DNA from: Methylobacillus rhizosphaerae
GTDB taxonomy: Bacteria; Pseudomonadota; Gammaproteobacteria; Burkholderiales; Methylophilaceae
Length of the DNA: 64,000 nucleotides
Reading direction: 5' to 3'
NCBI RefSeq assembly: GCF_900187985.1
Contig: NZ_FZOA01000008.1
Location: forward strand, 79,904 to 143,903
Positions 52,170 through 60,600 of the stretch are shown here, one piece after another. Position numbers and translations under genes: made by a program. The notes under the pieces are model-generated. The model saw only the letters and a list, made by a program, of their open reading frames with translations, had not been told where the DNA came from and did not search any database. Position 1 is the stretch's first letter, and each line of letters begins with the position of its first letter.

Positions 52170-52670
52170 ATGTGCAATAAACTGTTTGGTGGACGCCGCG
52201 GATATTTCCTTGGCTTTATCGCAAGCTTCGGCCTGGTGGGCCTGGCCTTGTTCCTGCAACAGAAATACAATCTGGAGCCTTGTCCCCTGTGTATTTCCCA
52301 GCGTATTGCATTCATGGCGCTGGGCGTACTGTTCCTGCTGGCCGCATTACACAATCCCTGCAATCTTGGCCGCAAGGTGTATGGCCTGTTGCAATTGCTG
52401 GTTGCCGCGACAGGGGTTGGTATTGCCGCACGCCATGTCTGGATTCAGGCAAACCCGGACAAAGTGATGGCGGAGTGTGGCGCAGGGTTTGATTACATCA
52501 TGGAAAGCTTCCCATTGAAAAAGGCGCTGGACCTGATTTTCAAGGGAACAGGCGAATGTTCCGCCATAGACTGGACCCTGTTTGGCCTGACCATTCCCCA
52601 GCTGTCACTCATCGCATTTGCCGGTTTGGGCGTGTTCGCCATCCTGCTGGCCTTCCACAAGAAAGCCTGA
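52170..52670 (+). CDS. dsbB: Disulfide bond formation protein DsbB
   Basis: A 166-residue inner-membrane quinone reductase that reoxidises DsbA. Four membrane helices; the first periplasmic cysteine pair is in EPCPLCISQR, and the second pair is the cysteines of AECGAGFDY and GTGECSAIDW. Quinone-binding arginine is likely in SQRIAF. It is divergent from xseA with 100 bp between, and cysM follows after 40 bp. The upstream region contains TTACAA and TATAAG hexamers (52128-52154), possibly a promoter. Confidence 0.95.
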   Translation: MCNKLFGGRRGYFLGFIASFGLVGLALFLQQKYNLEPCPLCISQRIAFMALGVLFLLAALHNPCNLGRKVYGLLQLLVAATGVGIAARHVWIQANPDKVMAECGAGFDYIMESFPLKKALDLIFKGTGECSAIDWTLFGLTIPQLSLIAFAGLGVFAILLAFHKKA

Positions 52671-52710
52671 TTTCGAATTCCGGGCATGTCCCGTCACTGA
52701 TTGAACAACC

Positions 52711-53598
52711 ATGTATAAAACTCTGGATGATTTTGTAGGCAATACCCCGCTAGTCAAACTGCAACGCATGGCAGGCAAGACCAGCAACACAATACTGCTC
52801 AAGCTGGAAGGTAATAATCCAGCAGGCTCGGTCAAGGATAGACCGGCGCTTTCCATGATCAGGCGTGCGGAAGCCCGTGGCGATATCAAGCCGGGCGATA
52901 CCCTGATTGAAGCCACCTCTGGCAATACCGGCATTGCCCTCGCCATGGCAGCTGCCATGCGCGGTTATAAAATGGTGCTGGTGATGCCCGATAACCAAAC
53001 AATGGAACGCCGCCAGGCCATGAAAGCCTATGGCGCTGAGTTGGTGCTGACTCCCAGGGATGGCAGCATGGAGCTGGCCCGCGATGTCGCACTCAAGATG
53101 CAGGCTGAAGGCGAGGGCATCGTGCTCGACCAGTTCGGCAACCAGGACAACCCGCTGGCGCATTATGAAGGCACCGGCCCGGAAATCTGGCGCGATACCG
53201 AAGGCAAGGTGACGCACTTCGTTTCCAGCATGGGCACCACCGGCACCATCATGGGCACCTCGCGCTACCTCAAGGAACAGAACCCCGATATTCAGGTAAT
53301 CGGCGTGCAGCCGGAAGAAGGCGCGCAAATTCCCGGCATCCGTAAATGGCCGGAAGAATACCTGCCTACCATCTACGACCCAAGCCGGGTAGACAGCCTG
53401 ATCTATGTCAACCAGCAGAACGCTGAAAAAACCACGCGCAGACTGGCGCAGGAAGAAGGCATTTTTGCCGGTATTTCCTCTGGTGGCGCGCTTTATGCCG
53501 CACTGCAACTCTCCAGACAGGTGGAAAATGCCGTGATCGTTTCCATCGTCTGTGACCGCGGCGACCGTTACCTTTCCACCGGGGTGTTCCCGGCATAA
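52711..53598 (+). CDS. cysM: Cysteine synthase B
   Basis: A 295-residue PLP-dependent O-acetylserine sulfhydrylase of the B type, able to use thiosulfate in enterobacteria. The PLP lysine is in NPAGSVKDRPALSMI (Lys about 42); TSGNTGIALAMAAA and SSMGTTGTIMGTSRYLKEQNP bind the phosphate and substrate. The segment IRKWPEEYLP, rather than the CysK type, supports CysM. It lies between dsbB and the ddh gene. Confidence 0.95.
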   Translation: MYKTLDDFVGNTPLVKLQRMAGKTSNTILLKLEGNNPAGSVKDRPALSMIRRAEARGDIKPGDTLIEATSGNTGIALAMAAAMRGYKMVLVMPDNQTMERRQAMKAYGAELVLTPRDGSMELARDVALKMQAEGEGIVLDQFGNQDNPLAHYEGTGPEIWRDTEGKVTHFVSSMGTTGTIMGTSRYLKEQNPDIQVIGVQPEEGAQIPGIRKWPEEYLPTIYDPSRVDSLIYVNQQNAEKTTRRLAQEEGIFAGISSGGALYAALQLSRQVENAVIVSIVCDRGDRYLSTGVFPA

Positions 53599-53654
53599 AT
53601 AGCACTGCATCGTGCACAGGCGGCTAGTGCCGCAGGATTGAAGAAGGATTGTTC

Positions 53655-54644
53655 ATGAGTCAGCAGCAAATCCGTATCGGCATCGCCGGTTACGGTAACC
53701 TGGGTCGCGGCGTTGAAGCTGCCATCGCCAGGAATCCCGACATGGCACTGGTCGGCGTGTTTACCCGCCGGGCGCCGGAGTCCGTACAAACACTGTCTGC
53801 GCAGACAGCCGTGCATCCCATTGCCAGCCTGCCAGATTACCGCGATGCGATTGATGTCCTGATCCTGTGCGGCGGCTCCAAGGACGATCTGCCGCACCAG
53901 GGGCCGGAAATGGCGGCGATGTTCAATACCGTCGATAGCTTTGATACTCACGCACGCATCCCGGAATATTTTGCTTCCGTCGATGCGCCCGCAAAGGCAA
54001 ATGGCAAGACAGCGCTGATCGCCATCGGCTGGGATCCAGGCATGTTCTCCCTCAACCGTCTGTACGGCGAAGCCCTGCTGCCCGATGGCGCAACCTACAC
54101 CTTCTGGGGCAAGGGACTCAGCCAGGGACATTCCGATGCCATCCGCCGTGTGCCTGGCGTCAAGGCAGGCGTGCAATATACGCTGCCTTCGCCGGAAGCC
54201 ATCAAGCAAGTGCGCAGCGGCACACGTCCTGAACTGACAACCCGGCAGAAGCATACGCGGGAATGCCATGTCGTGCTGGAAGAGGGTGCTGACGCAGCCG
54301 CAGTCGAACAGGCCATCGTCACCATGCCCGATTATTTTGCCGATTACGACACCAGCGTGAACTTCATCAGCGAAGAAACCCTGCGCACCGAACACAACCG
54401 CATGCCGCACGGCGGTTTTGTCATCCGCAGCGGCAACACCAGCGAAGCCCACACGCAGGTCATCGAATACGCGCTGCAACTCGACAGCAACCCGGAATTC
54501 ACCGCCAGCGTCCTCGTCGCCTATGCCCGCGCCGCTTGCCGCCTGAACGCACAAGGCCAGTACGGTGCCAAAACCGCATTCGACATCGCCCCCGGCCTGC
54601 TATCCATCAAATCCCCCGCACAACTGCGCGAAGAACTGCTCTGA
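53655..54644 (+). CDS. ddh: meso-Diaminopimelate D-dehydrogenase
   Basis: An NADPH-dependent enzyme of 329 residues making meso-diaminopimelate directly from tetrahydrodipicolinate and ammonia. The N-terminal dinucleotide fold opens IGIAGYGNLGRGVEAAI. Later signature segments are VLILCGGSKDDLPHQGPEMAA, IAIGWDPGMFSLNRLYGEA, FWGKGLSQGHSDAIRR and the C-terminal GAKTAFDIAPGLLS. The ATG at 53655 is preferred over an upstream TTG. Codons in its second half are visibly more GC-rich at third positions than in cysM, consistent with transfer. It duplicates the outcome of the dapD/dapE branch encoded 5 kb away. Confidence 0.93.
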   Translation: MSQQQIRIGIAGYGNLGRGVEAAIARNPDMALVGVFTRRAPESVQTLSAQTAVHPIASLPDYRDAIDVLILCGGSKDDLPHQGPEMAAMFNTVDSFDTHARIPEYFASVDAPAKANGKTALIAIGWDPGMFSLNRLYGEALLPDGATYTFWGKGLSQGHSDAIRRVPGVKAGVQYTLPSPEAIKQVRSGTRPELTTRQKHTRECHVVLEEGADAAAVEQAIVTMPDYFADYDTSVNFISEETLRTEHNRMPHGGFVIRSGNTSEAHTQVIEYALQLDSNPEFTASVLVAYARAACRLNAQGQYGAKTAFDIAPGLLSIKSPAQLREELL

Positions 54645-54714
54645 ACCTGGCCTGATGGCAGTATAGCCACCTTCAATCCATGGAGGTGTGCGCCATGCGG
54701 CAGGGCGCCCGACA

Positions 54715-54822
54715 ATGGATTTGCAGGTGATGGCGTGCGCGCGTGAACTGCGAGCCGACTTGCCGCAGGGGCAGTTCATGGTAAACGATATTGATGCAGC
54801 CAAGCGCAGAGGGCGTGAATGA
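54715..54822 (+). CDS. Short frame upstream of vapC, possible antitoxin remnant
   Basis: A frame of 35 codons opening MDLQVMACARELRADLPQ and ending AAKRRGRE, whose stop overlaps the vapC start (ATGA). An earlier GTG at 54688 would add nine codons. Its position and overlap are what is expected of a VapB-type antitoxin, but it lacks a recognisable ribbon-helix-helix or AbrB motif and is half the usual length. It may be a truncated antitoxin or a coupling peptide. Confidence 0.35.
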   Translation: MDLQVMACARELRADLPQGQFMVNDIDAAKRRGRE

Positions 54823-55211
54823 TTGTCGTGGACAGTAATGTCCTGGCGTACTTGTATTTGCCTGGCGAATTTACTGAGGCCGCTGAGCGCCTGCTGCAGC
54901 GGGAACAGGAGTGGGCAGCTCCACTCCTGTGGAGAAGCGAATTCAGGAATATCCTGGCTGGGTATCTCCGCCGGGGAATGTTAACTTTTGAGCAAGTCAG
55001 TAGCTTGCGGACCGAAGCTGAATCGCTCATGAGGGGATTCGAATTCCAGATACATTCACATGACGTGCTGGAATTGGTGCGTGACAGCGAATGCTCTGCC
55101 TATGACTGCGAGTTCGTTGCGCTGGCGCAACGCCTGGATACAAAGCTTGTCACAATGGACAAGAAAGTACTCAAGGCGTTTCCGGAAGTGGCTACTGCTC
55201 TGGTGAGTTAG
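54819..55211 (+). CDS. VapC-type PIN-domain toxin
   Basis: A 130-residue PIN-domain ribonuclease. Acidic catalytic residues are visible as D5 in MIVVDSNVLAYLY, the glutamate in WRSEFRNIL (about 41), and aspartates in SAYDCEFVALAQRLD and LVTMDKKVLKAFP. VapC toxins usually cleave tRNA or rRNA. The start overlaps the preceding short frame by 4 nt. No intact antitoxin is evident. It sits in an accessory stretch with parDE. Confidence 0.88.
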   Translation: MIVVDSNVLAYLYLPGEFTEAAERLLQREQEWAAPLLWRSEFRNILAGYLRRGMLTFEQVSSLRTEAESLMRGFEFQIHSHDVLELVRDSECSAYDCEFVALAQRLDTKLVTMDKKVLKAFPEVATALVS

Positions 55212-55245
55212 CAACAAGCACAAGCTCTACTGCAAAAGACTAAAG

Positions 55246-55629
55246 CTACGCCAGGCTGATCTCCACGCAATCGGTACCACAGCTTCCCGGCTGTTTGTCA
55301 GGCGAGGAAGAGGCGCGTGGGCGGTGCAGCACGGCACGTGTCAGGGTGATATGCAACGATGCATCCACCACCGCAGCCTCTCCATCGGCAATCAATGAGT
55401 AATCCGTTTCAGATTGCGGCGGCCAGACCAGGCTCACCACAGGCCGCGCCAGCGCATTGTGGCGTGTGCGCTTGCCGGTATTCTCGACCATCAATACATT
55501 GCCTTGCAGGCTCGCCGCCACCTGCACCGCATGCGGTGAACCCTGGTCACTGACCGTCATCAGATAGGCAAAACGATAACGTGACATAACGTCCGCCAGG
55601 TTTTCCAGTTCAACCGGGATACTCATCAT
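55246..55629 (-). CDS. Pyridoxamine 5'-phosphate oxidase-like flavin-binding protein
   Basis: A 127-residue split-barrel protein: YRFAYLMTVSDQGSPHAVQV, GNVLMVENTGKRTRHNALARP and VSLVWPPQSETDYSLIADGEA fit the PNPOx-like family that binds FMN or F420. The C-terminus (PDKQPGSCGTDCVEISLA) carries two cysteines. True PdxH is longer, so pyridoxal synthesis is unlikely. Single gene facing the VapC gene, 34 bp apart. Substrate unknown. Confidence 0.82.
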   Translation of the reverse strand: MMSIPVELENLADVMSRYRFAYLMTVSDQGSPHAVQVAASLQGNVLMVENTGKRTRHNALARPVVSLVWPPQSETDYSLIADGEAAVVDASLHITLTRAVLHRPRASSSPDKQPGSCGTDCVEISLA

Positions 55630-55916
55630 TGGCTCCTGTGTATTGGTTTTCCTTGCAACACCTAGTTTGCAGTTTCCTGCAGATACCTGCCTGGTGATGC
55701 TGACATATCCAGATTGTAAGACTAACGGGATCGAGAGATAAGCGAAAGGGTATCCACCTGATTGACGCTGGCGGTGATCAGATAAACCTCAGTGCCATGG
55801 GGAATCTGTATTTCTGAAAAACTGGACGGCAGAACAATGCATTGTCTGATGATGGCTCATGTCCGTAGTGCTGCATCTCAACACTGGTAACCTGAGTGTC
55901 ATGGAATATAGTAATG
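55630..55916. other. Intergenic stretch with no intact gene
   Basis: About 290 bp between the flavin-binding protein gene and the parDE operator. Several short minus-strand frames here read like protein (one ends ALRFI near 55776, another contains TEVYLITASVNQVD near 55750-55800), but they lie in different frames and none is intact. They may be remains of a small gene. Confidence 0.35.
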
Positions 55917-55941
55917 TACCAACAGTTAATATATATTGGTA
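55917..55941. promoter_or_regulatory. Inverted repeat upstream of parD, candidate operator
   Basis: Arms TACCAA (55917-55922) and TTGGTA (55936-55941) flank a 13-bp AT-rich spacer containing TAATATATA, which could hold the -10 element. It ends 18 bp before the parD start codon. ParD proteins bind such sites to autorepress parDE, so an operator overlapping the promoter is likely. Confidence 0.5.
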
Positions 55942-55959
55942 AAACGACAGGAGAACATC

Positions 55960-56202
55960 ATGAGCAAAAATACATCAGTGGCCCTTGGGCCGCACTTCAC
56001 CAATTTTATTGATACCCAGGTCCAAGGCGGGCGCTATGGCTCTGCCAGCGATGTAGTCAGGGCTGGATTGCGACTGCTGGAGGAACACGAAGCCAAGGTG
56101 AAGGCACTGCAAGATGCGCTGCATGCTGGCCGCGAATCCGGCGAGCCGCGCCCGTTCGACAGCGAGGCGTTCTTGAACCGTATGCACGCGCGGCATGGTT
56201 AA
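55960..56202 (+). CDS. parD: ParD-family antitoxin
   Basis: An 80-residue ribbon-helix-helix antitoxin: MSKNTSVALGPHFTNFI, then GGRYGSASDVVRAGLRLLEEHEAKVKAL, the classic RHH helix and heptad region, followed by a toxin-binding tail with PRPFDSEAFLNRMHARHG. An ACAGGAG ribosome site precedes ATG 55960; the frame extends 8 codons upstream without a family match. It overlaps parE by 8 nt. Confidence 0.93.
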   Translation: MSKNTSVALGPHFTNFIDTQVQGGRYGSASDVVRAGLRLLEEHEAKVKALQDALHAGRESGEPRPFDSEAFLNRMHARHG

Positions 56203-56482
56203 GACCTACCGTCTTTCGCCGCTGGCCGAAGCCGACCTTGAAGAAATCTGGCTCTACACGTTCAGGCATTGGTCGATAGAGCAGGCAGACAGCTATTATC
56301 GCGATCTTGTGGCAACATTCGAGGGGCTAGTGGCAGGCACGAAGCAGGGGCGGCCCTCGGTGTTGCCGGGCTACCAGAAGTACCTATGTGGCTCGCATGT
56401 GGTGTATTTCCTGGACTATGCCGACCATCTGGACGTTATCCGGATACTGCACCAGCGGCAGGATGCTGAGCGACACCTATAG
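56195..56482 (+). CDS. parE: ParE-family toxin
   Basis: A 95-residue RelE/ParE-fold toxin: KTYRLSPLAEADLEEIWLYTFRHW, RPSVLPGYQKYLCGSHVVYFLDY and VIRILHQRQDAERHL match the ParE family, which typically poisons DNA gyrase. The start overlaps parD by 8 nt. The module appears intact. Confidence 0.93.
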   Translation: MVKTYRLSPLAEADLEEIWLYTFRHWSIEQADSYYRDLVATFEGLVAGTKQGRPSVLPGYQKYLCGSHVVYFLDYADHLDVIRILHQRQDAERHL

Positions 56483-56682
56483 TCGTCCTAGAGTGTCAAT
56501 GCGCAGACTGTCCGGCGTGACTAGGCGGATTGGCGTTCCTGCCCGGATTGAGGAAAAGTCAGGATGACTGGGAATGCCTGGAGCGAGCACAGGACCTGCC
56601 CGACCCGGCAGCGTGAAAACTGCTGTTACTGTGAAAAGCAGGATATCCGGCATGGTAGCAAATAGGGCTGGATAGGGTAGTT

Positions 56683-56718
56683 AGCCGCCTTGCCTGGAAA
56701 ATCAACGGCAAGGCGGCT
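56683..56718. terminator. Long hairpin near the end of the truncated aqpZ gene
   Basis: A perfect 12-bp stem AGCCGCCTTGCC/GGCAAGGCGGCT (56683-56694 and 56707-56718) with a 12-nt loop. It follows the aqpZ stop by 13 bp on the minus strand, but no clear U-tract follows there; on the plus strand a T-rich stretch follows a few bases later. It likely terminates one or both directions. Confidence 0.6.
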
Positions 56719-56731
56719 GGCGTGTCTTATT

Positions 56732-57307
56732 TTATTCTTTTGTGGCGATGATCTTGTAGGCAACGGCACCAAGTATCGCACCCACGATAGGAGCCAGCCA
56801 GAACAGCCAGAGCTGGTCAATGGCCCAATCACCCACAAACAATGCAACACCAGTGCTACGTGCCGGGTTCACGGAAGTATTGGTGACAGGAATGCTGATC
56901 AAGTGAATCAGTGTCAACGCAAAACCAATCGCCAACGGTGCAAAACCGGCAGGCGCGCGCTTATCCGTAGCACCAAGAATCACCAACAGGAAGAACATGG
57001 TCATCACAACTTCACTCACTGCTGCTGCCAGCAGAGAATAGTGGCCGGGAGAATGGTCGCCATATCCGTTGGAAGCAAAACCCTGGCTTACATCAAAGCC
57101 CGGAGCACCACTGGCGATCACATAAAGCACCGCAGCGGCAGCAATGGCACCCAATACCTGGAAAACAATGTACGGAAGCAACTCACTTGCCGGGAACCAC
57201 CCTCGGCCAGCAAAGCCGAGCTCCTTTAACCGGTTTTCTGTAATCCGCCGCTCAGCGAGTGGGGTTTGCCCGTCCTCTTCACAACAATATGACGCATCCA
57301 TCACCAT
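56732..57307 (-). pseudogene. aqpZ: 5'-truncated aquaporin Z gene
   Basis: The frame encodes 191 residues; from about residue 38 ([18 protein letters not shown]) to the end it follows AqpZ closely, with [33 protein letters not shown] and the second pore motif SVNPARSTG. The first three helices and the first NPA motif, about 80 residues, are missing. They are replaced by about 35 unrelated residues ([14 protein letters not shown], then [16 protein letters not shown]). A half-pore is unlikely to function, so it is called a pseudogene. The truncation lies next to the adhesin gene. Confidence 0.8.
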
Positions 57308-57602
57308 GCGCTGCCCATTCTGGATTCAACACTGCGAACCTTGCAACCCCCCCGGAAAAATACAACGCCATCAAAGCGCAGCACCCTCAGCACTCAACAT
57401 CGCCTGCTCCCCCTGATATCTGGCTGTCGCGCCCATCTGTTTACATATATTTACAAAGGTGGGATTCGCTGCCTAGGCAAGCCATTTCCGGATCTAACCG
57501 TATGAAAGTTCAGAGAAATTAACAATAGTTTGCAATTTGGATGTCTGGATATATGGCTAAATCCCTCTCAATTCATTTTGAATATGGACAAAGGGAGGAT
57601 GT
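57308..57602. other. Region between truncated aqpZ and the adhesin gene
   Basis: About 295 bp with no gene. It is where the missing 5' end of aqpZ would be expected, but no aquaporin-like sequence is readable in any frame. An AT-rich stretch (57435-57460 and 57515-57555) could carry the adhesin promoter. No terminal inverted repeats of an insertion sequence were seen. Confidence 0.5.
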
Positions 57603-60600
57603 ATGGGTAGGGATAGGAATGCTTTTGAAGCTGGACGCAAGGTCTTCAATAAAGGACTGCGTCGTCGTATCATGTCTGCCTTGCGCCGCGCCACGCGCGT
57701 ACTGGGCATGAATCGTGATAATCTCGCACTAGGTATCAACCTTGGCGCAGGCAGCGGTGTGGTACCCGCCGTGGCAGCTGGCAGCGCAAGTACAAAAAGC
57801 AGCGGCATATGCTGTGGCCTGACTGCTGTTGGCATGGTACTGGCCGGGCTTTCTGCACCAGCGCAAGCGGATGTGGTCATTGATGGCTTTATGTCGGTGA
57901 TCAGTCCGACTGGCATCAGTTGCGCCCGTCCTGGCTCAACAGGCCCCTGGACCTGCCAGATTCCCAAGGGTAACGGGGGTTTCGCCACCCTGGGCAATAT
58001 CACAGGCGCTACAGGTGCAGATGCAGTTGCTTACGCCAGTAGCTGGGCTTCGAGCAATCTGGGTCAGAACTCAATTGCCTTTGGATTTGGTGATCTGCAG
58101 GCTAGTGGTGACAACGCCATTGCGATCGGCAATGATGCCAGCGCCGAGCCCGAACGCAGCATCGCCATTGGCTACGGCGCTTGGGTTGCCAACGACCCGG
58201 ACTCGATCGCCATTGGCACCAACTCGGAGGTCTATGTTGAGTCCAGCATCGCCCTGGGCAACGAAGCCAAAACGCGCAACGACTACTCGGGCACGATCGG
58301 CACGAACAGTGTGGTCAACGGCACGCAAAGCTACGCGATCGGCAACGACAACCAGCTCGGCGCCTTCTACTACTCGGGCCTGAGCGACGCCTTCGTGCTG
58401 GGCAACCGGGTGAGCCTGAGCGCCGAATACGACGACCCCCTCGTCCACGGCGCGGTCGCCCTGGGCAGCGATACCCGTGTGACGGTGCCCGGCGGCGTGG
58501 CCCTGGGCCGCTATGCCGTGGCGAGCACGGCCGAAGGGGTGGCCGGCTACGTCCCGCCGGGCGCCACGGCCGCGCAGGCCGCCGCCATCACCGCCACGAC
58601 CGGCACCCTGGCGGCCGTGAGCGTGGGCGACGCGGCCAACGGCCAGTACCGCCAGATCACGGGCGTGGCAGCGGGCGCCGCCGACAGCGACGCGGTGAAC
58701 GTGGCGCAACTGCGGGCCGTCTCCAGTTCGGCGGCGGCGGGTGCGGTGCACTACTACAGCGTCAACGACAACGGCGTCGTCGGCGGCAACTACGACAACG
58801 ACGGCGCCACAGGTCCCAACAGCCTGGCTGCAGGCGTTAGCGCCAAGGCGGCGGGCATCGGCAGCATTGCCATGGGCTACGAAGCCAATGCATACGCCGG
58901 CGGCGTGTCCATCGGCTATGGCGCGGGCAAGAACTCCACCCCCACGGCTACGAATCAACAGGCCAACGTCTGGATCGGCGACAACGCTGGGGCGAACAGC
59001 AGCGGATCCAACAATCTCGCCATAGGCACCGCCAACTCGGGCACCGTGGTCCTCGGAAACTCCAACACCGCTGTCGGCCAGACCGCCGGTACCCGTGTCA
59101 CTGGCGACTCGAATACAGCATTGGGCGGAAGCGCGGGCGGCAATGTCTATGGCTTCTCGAATACCGCGCTCGGCAGCATGGCCGGCCAGTTCGTGGGCTC
59201 GGCCGCGATCAACAGTTCTCGCAACACGGCCGTGGGCCTGCAGTCCGGCGCCTATGTGAACGGCGACTCGAACGTGGCCATGGGCGATACGTCGGGATGG
59301 GGCACCAAGGGCAGCCGGAACGTGGCCATCGGCCGCTGGGCAGGCAACGGCGCGGTCTACGAAGGCGGTTTCCCCGACGAAACCAAGGGCACGGTGACCA
59401 ACCGCACTATCGCGATCGGCGACTCGGCCTGGACGTACGCAAGCCAAGCCGTGGCGATCGGCTACGGCGCCAAATCGAAAGCGGTCAACGCCATCGCCAT
59501 TGGCACGGGGGCACAGGCCACGGGCGTCAGCAGCATCAGCATCGGCACAGGCAACGTGGTGACGGGTGACCGCTCAGGCGCTATTGGCGACCCAACCACC
59601 ATCAACGGCTCCGGCACTTACTCACTGGGTAACGACAACGGCACTATTGATGCCAACAACAGCGGTGTAGTTGGTAACGACAACACCATCACCGGCGCGC
59701 TAGAAGGCGTGCGCGTCGTCGGCAACAGCAATACCGTAAGCGCTGGTGGCGCCATGGTACTGGGTAATAACGCCACAGTCAGTGAAGCTGACGGCGTGGC
59801 ACTGGGTAGCGACACAACTGTCAGCCATGCTGGCAGCGTAGCTTTGGGTGCCAACAGCGTTGCCGACGGCAGTACCTTGGGCAACGATGCCTACAGCCCG
59901 ACAGGTGACTTGGCCGACATCGAAGGTACGGCACCAGTGGGTGAAGTATCGGTAGGCAGCAGTGGCAACGAACGTCGTGTCACCAACGTCGCTGCTGGTG
60001 CAGAAGACACCGACGCGGTGAACGTCAGCCAATTGAAGGCTGCGCAGGACGAGGCCACGACACATTATTATGATGTGAACTCCACTGCCACCGGCACTGG
60101 AAGCAACTATGACAATGATGGCGCGTTGGGTGCCAACTCCATGGCGGCGGGTGCCAATGCCTCGACCACGGCAGCGGCTTCCAATGGTACGGCCATTGGT
60201 ACTTCAAGCCTTGCCTCTGCTTCAGGGGCGACAGCGCTGGGCTACAGCAGCCTTGCCAGTGGCGCAAACAGCATTTCGCTGGGCGACAGCACAGCCGCTG
60301 CGGCTGATTCCATCGCGGCAGGTCGCGGTGCGAATGTCGCTGCTGCTGCTGCCAACGGTACAGCGATCGGCTATAACACGTCTGTAACGGGAGCTCGCGG
60401 TGTTGCTATCGGCACGCAGGTTTCCGCCGCCGTCACGACCGCTGGTTCGCAGTCTGTCGGTATCGGTGCAGGTGCGCGCGCAACCGGAACCAACGCAATC
60501 GCCCTCGGCACCTATTCGCTCGCTGGCAACAACAGCGTGGCTTTGGGTAGCAATGCAGACGCCACACAGGTCGGCACCATCGCCATCGGTGAGACTGCCT

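Noticed and set aside
53568..54554. A 328-codon minus-strand frame opposite ddh
   Set aside because: The diaminopimelate dehydrogenase motifs on the plus strand are unambiguous.
55740..55905. Protein-like short minus-strand frames before parD
   Set aside because: They occur in different frames with stops between them and no start or ribosome site; possibly remains of a gene, not a feature that can be supported.
58071..59447. A 458-codon open frame on the minus strand opposite the adhesin
   Set aside because: It is the mirror of GC-rich repetitive adhesin codons; its translation is low-complexity (Ala, Val, Arg, His) with no motif, and the plus-strand frame is a clear adhesin.
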